In this document: positions 1 to 6,636 of the stretch, in pieces
Numbering within the stretch: position 1 is the stretch's first letter
Layout: every line of letters starts with the position of its first letter
Source of the DNA: Chitinophaga pinensis
Lineage (GTDB): Bacteria > Bacteroidota > Bacteroidia > M30B66
Direction: 5' to 3'
Assembly: GCA_943333015.1 (NCBI GenBank)
Contig: CALQRR010000090.1
Location: forward strand, 1-6,880
Length of the DNA: 6,880 bases
Translations under genes and position numbers: made by a program
Notes under the pieces: generated by a model
Told to the model about the DNA's origin: nothing
The model's input: only the letters and a program-made list of their open reading frames with translations
Databases searched by the model: none

Positions 1-563
1 GATAATGCAGCCGAAAAATGCAAATTGTCGCGCAGCAATCCATACCACCTCGGAATCCGTTGAGGGATAAATGCGACGTGATGTTTTATGTCGTATGGAT
101 CAGGATTTTCAAGCTGCGTATAAACGATCTCTCCGCCGTCGAGTGCAAGCTGACCGGCTAAACACCGCAATAAGGTTGTTTTTCCATTTCCGTTTTCACC
201 CACAACACCTAATACATCGCTGGTCTTTACCTGCAACGACATAGGATGCAGACTGAAATTGCTGCCAGCATATTGTTTGCTGATTTTTTTGGCATCCACC
301 AGCAGCTGAGCCGTTGGATGGGCGTTGCCGTGTTGTTTACCCAGTTCCGTGATCAGTGCGTGTGCTTTTTTTTCAAAATCTTCGGGCACCTGATCACTGG
401 CGAAATTCTTCTGAAACGCATGAAACTCCCGACTCCAACTGATCGAATTAACAAGCAGTTCTTCATTCCCGGTATCAAGACACAGGTCGAGCATGCGCCT
501 TACCGCCAACGAATAATCCTGATGATTGATGTAGGATTTGATTTCCTCTATCCTGTGCTGCAT
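1..563 (-). CDS. ABC-type ATP-binding protein with an N-terminal helical extension (3' part lies outside the window)
   Basis: Reading the minus strand from the ATG at 563-561 gives 187 residues that stay open to the left edge. A Walker A motif, GENGNGKT, lies at about residues 122-129. It is preceded by a candidate A-loop tyrosine (ISKQY, Tyr98) and followed by LLRCLAG and a Q-loop, FIPQR (Gln168). These are the normal order and spacing for an ABC nucleotide-binding domain; the signature motif, Walker B and H-loop would lie beyond the edge. Residues 1 to about 88 are not part of a usual ABC fold. They are charged, predicted mostly helical (MQHRIEEIKSY, then an AVRRMLDLCLD stretch) and of unknown role. 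An in-frame TAA shortly upstream, with no ATG between, makes this the only ATG start. No Shine-Dalgarno sequence is visible. The protein could energise a transporter or be a soluble ABC protein; the partner is not visible. The ABC assignment is firm, the substrate unknown. Confidence 0.9.
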   Translation of the reverse strand, partial: MQHRIEEIKSYINHQDYSLAVRRMLDLCLDTGNEELLVNSISWSREFHAFQKNFASDQVPEDFEKKAHALITELGKQHGNAHPTAQLLVDAKKISKQYAGSNFSLHPMSLQVKTSDVLGVVGENGNGKTTLLRCLAGQLALDGGEIVYTQLENPDPYDIKHHVAFIPQRIPRWYGLLRDNLHFSAAL

Positions 564-712
564 ATAGGTGATTGTATGTGCTAAAGATGCATATTTTTAC
601 GCATGCGCTTTTCCGGTTTCCCAACCATTTTTCGACAATTCCAACGTGGCTGGGGATTGTTTATTTTGAAAGCTGTGTTTTCAGCGAATATGCCACATTG
701 GAGGTATGTTGG

Positions 713-754
713 GCGCACTAGCACTTATTTGAAAATTTCAAATTCTGCGCACTA
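713..754. promoter_or_regulatory. Palindrome flanked by direct repeats in the divergent intergenic region; candidate operator
   Basis: A perfect inverted repeat, ATTTGAAA-A-TTTCAAAT, occupies 727-743. It is bracketed by two exact copies of GCGCACTA at 713-720 and 747-754, whose starts are 34 bases apart, close to three helical turns. The element ends 27 bases before the start codon of the STM3941-family gene and 150 bases before the divergent ABC ATPase gene. That position suits an operator or regulator site near the promoter of the plus-strand cluster. I could not find a convincing Bacteroidota -33/-7 (TTG / TAnnTTTG) pair, so the promoter itself is not placed. The palindrome lacks a T-run and is AT-rich, so it is a poor terminator. 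The role is inferred. Confidence 0.35.
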
Positions 755-781
755 AATCCACACGAATCATATCTGCATTTC

Positions 782-1330
782 ATGTCCACGAACTCACCTC
801 TACTCATTTTCTTTAGTAAAAAGAAATTGCTCCGGCTGCTTTTCTATTGTCTGTGTTTTATTGCCATCGGAAGTTGGATGTTGATTGCGCAACCTGAAAC
901 CAGTAACCGTGTTTTCAATCAACCAATTATCAAATATGCAGCAGCGGTTTTAAGTGTGTTGATGGGTGGCGTTGGTTTGATCTTTTTTTCGATGAAACTG
1001 TTCAGTTCACTTCCAGCAATTCAGTTGGACTCATTAGGAATAACGGATAATGCCAGTGCCGTTTCTGCTGGATTTATTTCCTGGAACGACATCACGGAAA
1101 TTGCTCCAACAACGGTATCAGGACAGAAATTTATCCGCATTCAAGTGGTCAATCCTCAGGAATACATCTCCCGACAAACCCATGTTTTCAAGAAAAAAGT
1201 CATGCGTGCGAATCTTTCGAAATATGGAACGCCACTTTTTTTCTCTCCCAACAATTTGAATAGTACCTTTGAGGACTTACTTCGTGAGCTTCAGCTTCGG
1301 TTAGATTCTTTCAGATCATCTGTTTCATAA
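782..1330 (+). CDS. STM3941-family two-TM membrane protein
   Basis: The gene encodes 182 residues. A basic, hydrophilic N-terminus (KKK at 13-15) is followed by two hydrophobic helices at about 15-37 and 50-72, then a soluble region of about 100 residues. The stretch LGITDNASAVSAGFISWNDI (85-104) strongly resembles what I recall as the hallmark of the STM3941 family, small membrane proteins whose C-terminal part looks PH-like (a beta-rich domain facing the cytoplasm). The remainder (residues 117-146, then a closing helix at about 162-174) fits such a domain. No catalytic residues are apparent and the family's function is not established. The ATG at 782 is the first in-frame start before the first helix; no clear ribosome binding site precedes it. 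It is the first gene of the plus-strand cluster, 20 bases ahead of the next. Family assignment is from memory of the motif. Confidence 0.85.
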   Translation: MSTNSPLLIFFSKKKLLRLLFYCLCFIAIGSWMLIAQPETSNRVFNQPIIKYAAAVLSVLMGGVGLIFFSMKLFSSLPAIQLDSLGITDNASAVSAGFISWNDITEIAPTTVSGQKFIRIQVVNPQEYISRQTHVFKKKVMRANLSKYGTPLFFSPNNLNSTFEDLLRELQLRLDSFRSSVS

Positions 1331-1350
1331 ACATTCACACATCGCTTCAC

Positions 1351-1893
1351 ATGACATTCCTTCTCCGTTTTTTAGTCATTTCAGGTCTCATTTTTCTTTC
1401 AAATTCCGGAAGTGCTCAAGCGCGCTTAATGGAAGTGAAAACTGGACATGTTGTTTCATTTGCAATACCCGAATACATGAGCCGCACGGTTGGAATCAAC
1501 AGTGCCGCATTCCTTCAGTTTAAATCTGCGGTGAAGGATCTATACACGTTCGTGATTGAAGACAGTAAAGAAGAACTCGCCCTGGTGGAGATGAAGTTTT
1601 CAACCTGTATGGAGTTTTACGATTTCACTATCAACGATTTCCTGGTAGGCGAAAAAAATAGAAAAGTGAGCACACCAAAAGCATTCTCCGAAGGTGGTGT
1701 GAATTTCGTTCAATCTGAGCTAACGTATTACGACAAAGAAGCGAAGGCGGACATTTATTACAACATCACCGTCGCTGAAACGGGTAATCATTTTTATCAG
1801 ATTCTTTCCTTTACATCTCTCGAAAACAGCGCTGCTGTAAAAGAAGATTGTTCCAAACTGGCGCTCAGCTTGCGGGAAGTTCCGTGTAACTAA
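1351..1893 (+). CDS. Secreted protein of unknown function, possible PsbP/Mog1-like fold
   Basis: The gene encodes 180 residues. A hydrophobic signal sequence (residues 1-22) ends in GSA-Q, a typical signal peptidase I site, so the mature protein of about 158 residues should be periplasmic or exported. No lipobox is present. The mature part alternates predicted strands and helices: VVSFAIPEYM (34-43), DLYTFVIEDSKEELA (63-77), FYDFTINDFL (89-98), a long strand pair around 117-143, HFYQILSFTSLEN (147-159) and a closing amphipathic helix (160-176). This order, with a strand reading YQILSFTS before a final helix, resembles small PsbP/Mog1-like proteins common in Bacteroidota, but that is a pattern judgement. 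Cysteines lie at 86, 167 and 179. I do not recognise a named family. Its stop codon TAA (1891-1893) directly abuts the next gene's ATG, suggesting coupled translation. Confidence 0.85.
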   Translation: MTFLLRFLVISGLIFLSNSGSAQARLMEVKTGHVVSFAIPEYMSRTVGINSAAFLQFKSAVKDLYTFVIEDSKEELALVEMKFSTCMEFYDFTINDFLVGEKNRKVSTPKAFSEGGVNFVQSELTYYDKEAKADIYYNITVAETGNHFYQILSFTSLENSAAVKEDCSKLALSLREVPCN

Positions 1894-2358
1894 ATGGATC
1901 GCTTGACTAAATCATATCGACTCATGCGCATTTGCTTTTTTGCATGCTTGATTTTCTTTTTTGCTTGCTCAAATTCACATGAGAAAACAGGATTTTCTGC
2001 TGATGGGCATTCCTGTTATATAGCTCAAATAAGCCGTGACTCTGTCTTACTCGAACTTGACCTTAAAGGAGACAGCGCTTTCGGGAAACTCGAATTCCGC
2101 ATGTTTGAAAAGGACCAAAGTATCGGAACTTTTTCAGGTAAGCTTTCAGGTGACACCTTACTGATTTTGTATACTTTCCAATCAGAAGGCATGCAATCGC
2201 AATCCGAAATGGCTTTTTTGCGTAAGGGAGATGACCTCATACAAGGCTACAGCCCAATGGAACAGATTGGCACTCTTAGTAAGTTCAAAAATCCCAAACA
2301 GATTGATTTTAACAGTTCAATTCTATTGAAAACATCCAATTGCCAATCATCTCAATGA
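1894..2358 (+). CDS. Small lipoprotein of unknown function
   Basis: The gene encodes 154 residues. A short hydrophobic leader leads to FFAC-SN at residues 22-27, a plausible lipobox with Cys25 as the lipidated residue; Cys18 is a weaker alternative. The ATG at 1894 sits directly after the previous stop codon. A second in-frame ATG at 1924 (Met11) would give a shorter, more typical leader starting MRICFF and may be the real start. The mature part is a chain of short predicted beta strands: CYIAQISRDSVLLELDL (41-57), SAFGKLEFRMFEKDQSIGTF (61-80), GDTLLILYTFQSEG (86-99), EMAFLRKGDDLIQGYSP (105-121). This resembles Bacteroidota lipoproteins with a CY...RDSV / GDTL..YTF..EG / FL.KGD..I.GY pattern that I recall as widespread but uncharacterised. 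Position in the cluster suggests co-expression with its envelope neighbours. Function unknown. Confidence 0.85.
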   Translation: MDRLTKSYRLMRICFFACLIFFFACSNSHEKTGFSADGHSCYIAQISRDSVLLELDLKGDSAFGKLEFRMFEKDQSIGTFSGKLSGDTLLILYTFQSEGMQSQSEMAFLRKGDDLIQGYSPMEQIGTLSKFKNPKQIDFNSSILLKTSNCQSSQ

Positions 2359-2582
2359 CCAAATCTTTATCGAACGATCCCTTGCATGGTGTTACGCTTG
2401 AGCAAATTGTTCGGGCTTTACATGCCCATTATGGATGGGAAAAACTGTCGGATAAAATCCGGATCAATTGTTTTTTTGAAAATCCCAGTGTGAATTCCAG
2501 TCTGAAATTCCTGCGTAAAACACCATGGGCCCGCACCAAAGTGGAAGAGGAATATGTGCGTATGATGCAGGATGCACAGTAA
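2355..2582 (+). CDS. VF530-family (DUF2132) predicted DNA-binding protein
   Basis: The gene encodes 75 residues from the ATG at 2355. A longer reading could begin at TTG 2340, but the ATG at 2355 overlaps the previous stop as ATGA (2355-2358), the classic coupled-translation junction, and begins MTKSLSNDPLHG, the usual start of the family. Conserved VF530 blocks are all present in order: NDPLHGVTLEQI, HYGWEKLSDKI, INCFFENPSVNSSLKFLRKT and PWARTKVEEEY. The protein is therefore complete and of normal length. VF530 (PF09905) members are small helical proteins with a proposed DNA-binding fold from a Vibrio structure; a cellular role is not established. It is the last gene of the cluster and the only product without an export signal or membrane segment, so it is probably cytoplasmic. 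Confidence 0.93.
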   Translation: MTKSLSNDPLHGVTLEQIVRALHAHYGWEKLSDKIRINCFFENPSVNSSLKFLRKTPWARTKVEEEYVRMMQDAQ

Positions 2583-2661
2583 TTAGGTCGCGATTCGGAT
2601 GGCCTCATTTCGGCGCTTTCACCAGTACCTTCTTAATCGCTTCCGACTTTTCACCCGCCCG

Positions 2662-2678
2662 TGAGATTGTCTCATTTT
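2662..2678 (+). terminator. Weak intrinsic terminator candidate after the plus-strand cluster
   Basis: TGAGA (2662-2666), a 3-base loop and TCTCA (2670-2674) form a 5-bp hairpin followed by TTTT at 2675-2678. It lies 79 bases past the VF530 gene stop. The stem is short and contains few GC pairs, so termination would be inefficient; the larger hairpin just downstream could serve as a backup. Confidence 0.3.
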
Positions 2679-2708
2679 AAGTGAACATGCCTGCAATTTT
2701 CGCGCATG

Positions 2709-2753
2709 AAAAATCCCCAACTTCATCCTGCGTGCAGGTGTGAAATCGGGGAT
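2709..2753 (-). terminator. Intrinsic terminator of the large secreted-protein gene
   Basis: On the minus strand, ATCCCCGATTTCA (2753-2741) pairs with TGAAGTTGGGGAT (2725-2713). An inner CCTG/CAGG stem closes a tetraloop, with a small bulge between the two stems. A run of five T residues follows (2713-2709). It begins 22 bases after the stop codon of the large minus-strand gene. The middle GAT/GTT segment pairs through G-U wobbles only in minus-strand RNA. In the plus-strand RNA the same bases are A-C mismatches and no T-run follows at once, so the element is oriented for the minus-strand gene. Confidence 0.75.
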
Positions 2754-2775
2754 ATGGTTGAGTGTTGGGTTTTGT

Positions 2776-5700
2776 TTAGCGTATGATCAACTTCCCACCG
2801 GCAGTCGATTTTTTGCTGCTGACTTTATAGAAATACATGCCAGCGGCAAAGCCGGATGCGTCAAACGTGCTCATCTTGCCCGATTCCACACCGAATTCAG
2901 CAACCTGCTCTCCTAAAACATTCAAGATCTGAACACGCGCATTGCTGTTGTCTGGAGTGTTCACTAAAAACTGCGTGCTTCCACTGAATGGATTCGGATA
3001 GACATTGACCAGTGTTTCTGACGTCATTTGCTCCACTCCTAAAATCCGTTCAATGGTATGAACAGTTGTATTGGTGCGAATTGGCGTGTTGAAATCGAAG
3101 TAGATATCGGCGAAATTATTCAGGACCGTTCCATCCAGTTGATTTTGAACAGGGCTGATGCTGAAATTCACAAATCCGATACTGCCAATAGGATCTGAAG
3201 TACTGTCTGGTAACATGATGCCGTTAAACGTCCAGCGGATCACGCGGGTATCCTGATTCACCTGAACCGTATACGCATCCGATGCGGCATTCATGGCAAA
3301 GGATTCAAGAACAAAATCGCTGCTGAGGGTATCAATCAAAACAACATTGACAGCTGGAGCACTTCCTGTATTTTGAAAACGGATGGTATACGACAAACGC
3401 GTGTTGGGCAAGATACTACCAGCTTCGCCTACTCCTGAAGGCGTTCCTTGTTTATCGTTTGGATCCCACGAACCAACCACATTTTGGTGCAAGGTGTCGA
3501 TATTGTTCGATGGATAACTATCATTCAGTGGTGTCACAATGACCGTATTGAAGACTGGCGTTCCCAATACCAATGAAACAGATGCGGTTGTATTTTGGTA
3601 GATATAGCTGCACTGTCCTGCACCAAGATTACTGAAGTTCCACGTTGCTGAATTGGTCGCTGCACTGAATGTGGAAGGAGCCGGATTGAAAACAGCAGGA
3701 CTACTGATAGCCAATTGCGGATCCCAATAGTACGAGAATGTTCCCGACATCGCCACTGCGCCGTTGTTGCAATAGCTTAGATGCGTCATCACCGGGAAGC
3801 CAGGTGTTACCGTAGAGATAGGTGAAATAGATGCTGACAAATCCTGTAAGTTCGGATCAGCCCACAAACCAAAATTGTTATTGCCGTAAGTCTGCCCTAT
3901 AGATGAAGCGTTCACTGTGTAGGTAAACGGTGATGCCGGAACACTGATTGCAAAACCATTTCCAGGTGTGACGCTCACCACATAGGTTCCCGCTGGGATA
4001 TTGACGGTGTAAACCCCATTGGCATTGGTGTACACCCAGTAATTGCCTATGTGAACAGATTGGTACTGTGCAACACCTTCGCCCAAATCCTGAACGCCGT
4101 TGTTATTATTGTCATAGAACACCAATCCGGAAATGACCACAGCCTGATTCTGATAACCAAAATCGAAACCGGTAATGGTCGTTCCTCCGGTTGTTGTGAA
4201 AGCATAACCACCTCCGTTAGCCGGTAAAGTTGGAACATACAAATTACTTTGTGCTTGCCAGTTGTAGGCATTCAACGCATACGAACCCGGGAATACATTG
4301 AACGAATAATATCCACTTGTATCGCTGTATATCCAGAGGCAGGAAGTGGTATCTGTGCCGGTGGTATTGGTTTGACAGAGTTGCACATACACATTCGAAA
4401 ATGCTGTTTCATTGCTCTCGAACAGACCATTTCCATTGGCATCATCCCATAGATAACCCGAAATGATATCCGTGTTTTCGGACCCAAGATCCACATTGAC
4501 GCAGCTACTGTCTGGGCAAATGCCATCCGAATACACACAGAGCTGATGCATGCCGCCTGTTATGTATGATAACGTTGTAGTTGGACCTGTTACCTGTTGC
4601 CAGTTTTGTCCATCTACAATGGAGTAATACAGAAGCGTATCATAATTCGCAATGGTTACCGTGACTTCATTTCCATTGATTGCTGTTTGGAAATCAACGT
4701 TATACGTACACGGCACATCCACCCATGAACACACCTGTTCGGTGCAACCTAGTGCATTGACCCCGGTAACACATACCTGATGCATGCCTTCTGGCATAGT
4801 ATACGTAAAACTGGCACTCGTAGCCGGAATCAGAACACCGTCAATGCTCCAGCTGTAAGCTGTCCAAGATTGCACACTGTTGGCAGAAAGCATCCAGCTG
4901 CCACTTCCTTGATTGACAGCACCGATGGATAAATCTACACAAGAAATTTGAGCAGACCAGCCAGCTTTGGTTACGGTGAAATCGGAGGTAAAATGAAAGG
5001 TCAAAGAACCATCTTCACTGGTTGAGGTGAAACTCTGTGCGGAAGAAATGCCATTAAAATTAGCCAACAATGGACTATTAGTGTTGGGGCCGTTGTGGAT
5101 TTGTAAATAGTCGAAATTTGCTTCAACATCCACATTACTTAGGGCAATTCGCAGTTTAGCACCGGGAGTAGCAGGGAAGATTGTTAGGGTATAATCTTCA
5201 TTGTTCTGATACATACCGCTATTCCCACCAGAATCGAAGAAAGTAGCATTGCACAACGTCATCGTTCCCGTTTGCATCAATACTGTTTGACCACCGGTTT
5301 GTCCGCATGCTATTGTAACGACACCTGTTATTGTTTGTACACAACCACATGCATCGCTTACTTGAAGTATTATGTCATAAGTACCGGCTTGTGTATAGGT
5401 AAATGTGGGGGAAGGTAAACTGGATGTTTGCCCCATTGATTGCCACAGATAGGTATAGTTGCTGCAACCTCCCGTTACCACTGCCATTGCTGTTGCCGAA
5501 AGGCCATTGTTGGAGATGTTCATTGAGGCATTCATTGAACCGCAGGGGGTAACGTTTACGGATTGGCAAAATGTTCCCATACAACCGTTCGCATCGGTGA
5601 CCGTTAGGCAAACTTGATACAAACCGGGAATGGTTATAAATGCTGTTGTATACGAAGCGGTGTCGGAATTGATGATTTGACCGTTCCCTAAATTCCAAGA

Positions 5701-6636
5701 ATACGTATAAGGCCATTGCCCTCCACCAACATTTCCGTAGAACTGGTAAATGCCCGGCCCGCTCGAATAGGACTCAAACGTGACAGGCAAAGAAGCACAT
5801 GCGGTTGTTACAACCGGCTGACAAATCATGTCAACACATCCATTCGCATCTTCCACTGTGATACACAGCAGGTAAGTGGTATTGGCCTGTGGATATGCAT
5901 GATTAGCTGTGTATGCGGAAGTCATCAAGCCATCTTGTGTGGTTCCATCTCCGTAATCAATGTGGATGTTCAGCGGCATGGCCATGTTGGAAGAAACCAG
6001 CGCTACCATATTGAGTTGTTGCTGATTGACATTCTGTTGAAGCGTTACAAAGTTCGTCGGGCAGGGTGCATTGTTGACTTGAAAGGTTGTACATACCGAA
6101 TCGACACATCCAGAAGCATCTGTAACATTTAAGCAGGCACTTTGGGATCCATTGGCGAATTGAACTACTGGATTTGCCTGATTCGAAGACTGCCCATTAG
6201 AGAACCACCACTGGTAAGTGATTGGTAAAACCGCATTTTGCACCTGTACATTACCTATCGCAACCATACCCGAGTCGGCAGGTGATGCGGTAAATGTTGG
6301 ATTCAGATCACAGGCATTATTCACCTGAACGGTCAAAACTCCATAGGCACACCAGCTGGTTTGCAGAGAATCATAAATGGTTAGACTGATGACATAAACA
6401 CCTGGCTGATTGTAGGTATGGCTAACAAATTGGCCTGACTGGGTAAAGCTGTCACCAAAATCCCATGCATAAAGGGAGTTGCCCACAGGAGCCGAAAGCG
6501 TTGTGCCAACAGTAACTGTATTGCCGGATTGTTGAAGCAGGTCGATAAAAGCCTGATTGGGGCACTGTGCAAGCACAGGTGCTGAAAAAACGATCAACGC
6601 CAGTAGTAGCGAAAAAATGTAGCGTTTGAGTTGCAT
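2776..6636 (-). CDS. Large secreted T9SS cargo protein with PKD-like repeats, CUB, SdrD_B-like and DUF7619-type domains
   Basis: The protein has 1286 residues, complete from ATG 6636-6634 to TAA 2778-2776. Domains in order: signal peptide (1-23, cleaved after VLA); five PKD/Ig-like modules (about 26-107, 109-190, 192-277, 280-363, 365-443), the first with the PKD motif WDFGD (58-62); a CUB-like domain bounded by Cys462 and Cys566 (NEDYTLTIFP, FDYLQIHNGP, LTFHFTSDF); two more Ig-like modules (567-642, 643-716); two SdrD_B-like modules (about 723-828, 833-924) with Asn/Asp-rich, probably calcium-binding loops DDANGNGLFESNE and YDNNNNGVQDLGE; an Ig-like region (929-1052); a DUF7619-type domain (1056-1196: DPNDKQG, RFQNTGSAPAVNVV, IYFDFNTPI); and a type A sorting tail (1210-1286) starting VNVYPNPF. 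Known biology: such tails direct outer-membrane passage by the T9SS and are then removed, leaving cargo anchored or released. No catalytic domain is visible, so an adhesive or matrix role is the best inference. It is apparently monocistronic. Confidence 0.95.
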   Translation of the reverse strand: MQLKRYIFSLLLALIVFSAPVLAQCPNQAFIDLLQQSGNTVTVGTTLSAPVGNSLYAWDFGDSFTQSGQFVSHTYNQPGVYVISLTIYDSLQTSWCAYGVLTVQVNNACDLNPTFTASPADSGMVAIGNVQVQNAVLPITYQWWFSNGQSSNQANPVVQFANGSQSACLNVTDASGCVDSVCTTFQVNNAPCPTNFVTLQQNVNQQQLNMVALVSSNMAMPLNIHIDYGDGTTQDGLMTSAYTANHAYPQANTTYLLCITVEDANGCVDMICQPVVTTACASLPVTFESYSSGPGIYQFYGNVGGGQWPYTYSWNLGNGQIINSDTASYTTAFITIPGLYQVCLTVTDANGCMGTFCQSVNVTPCGSMNASMNISNNGLSATAMAVVTGGCSNYTYLWQSMGQTSSLPSPTFTYTQAGTYDIILQVSDACGCVQTITGVVTIACGQTGGQTVLMQTGTMTLCNATFFDSGGNSGMYQNNEDYTLTIFPATPGAKLRIALSNVDVEANFDYLQIHNGPNTNSPLLANFNGISSAQSFTSTSEDGSLTFHFTSDFTVTKAGWSAQISCVDLSIGAVNQGSGSWMLSANSVQSWTAYSWSIDGVLIPATSASFTYTMPEGMHQVCVTGVNALGCTEQVCSWVDVPCTYNVDFQTAINGNEVTVTIANYDTLLYYSIVDGQNWQQVTGPTTTLSYITGGMHQLCVYSDGICPDSSCVNVDLGSENTDIISGYLWDDANGNGLFESNETAFSNVYVQLCQTNTTGTDTTSCLWIYSDTSGYYSFNVFPGSYALNAYNWQAQSNLYVPTLPANGGGYAFTTTGGTTITGFDFGYQNQAVVISGLVFYDNNNNGVQDLGEGVAQYQSVHIGNYWVYTNANGVYTVNIPAGTYVVSVTPGNGFAISVPASPFTYTVNASSIGQTYGNNNFGLWADPNLQDLSASISPISTVTPGFPVMTHLSYCNNGAVAMSGTFSYYWDPQLAISSPAVFNPAPSTFSAATNSATWNFSNLGAGQCSYIYQNTTASVSLVLGTPVFNTVIVTPLNDSYPSNNIDTLHQNVVGSWDPNDKQGTPSGVGEAGSILPNTRLSYTIRFQNTGSAPAVNVVLIDTLSSDFVLESFAMNAASDAYTVQVNQDTRVIRWTFNGIMLPDSTSDPIGSIGFVNFSISPVQNQLDGTVLNNFADIYFDFNTPIRTNTTVHTIERILGVEQMTSETLVNVYPNPFSGSTQFLVNTPDNSNARVQILNVLGEQVAEFGVESGKMSTFDASGFAAGMYFYKVSSKKSTAGGKLIIR

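Noticed and set aside
366..373. Run of eight T (A8 in the ABC ATPase coding strand) as a possible slippage site
   Set aside because: The reading frame continues cleanly across it to Walker A, and a GAA-AAA-AAA reading is ordinary; no second frame of interest follows.
246..584. Plus-strand open frame of 112 codons
   Set aside because: It lies antisense to the ABC ATPase N-terminal part, whose Walker A and Q-loop motifs on the minus strand are unmistakable.
600..607. CGCATGCG palindrome upstream of the ABC ATPase gene
   Set aside because: It is only eight bases with no flanking symmetry, too short to call a site.
2025..2240. Minus-strand open frame of 71 codons
   Set aside because: It is antisense to the lipoprotein gene, which has a lipobox and a coherent strand pattern.
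2340..2354. TTG start that would extend the VF530 protein by five residues
   Set aside because: The ATG at 2355 has the ATGA overlap and matches the family's usual N-terminus.
4047..4538. Overlapping out-of-frame open frames on both strands within the large gene
   Set aside because: They are shadows of the SdrD_B-like coding region; their translations have no recognisable motif.
5716..6132. Plus-strand open frame of 138 codons
   Set aside because: It is antisense to the PKD-like modules of the large gene and its translation shows no domain pattern; the regular module code explains the open frame.
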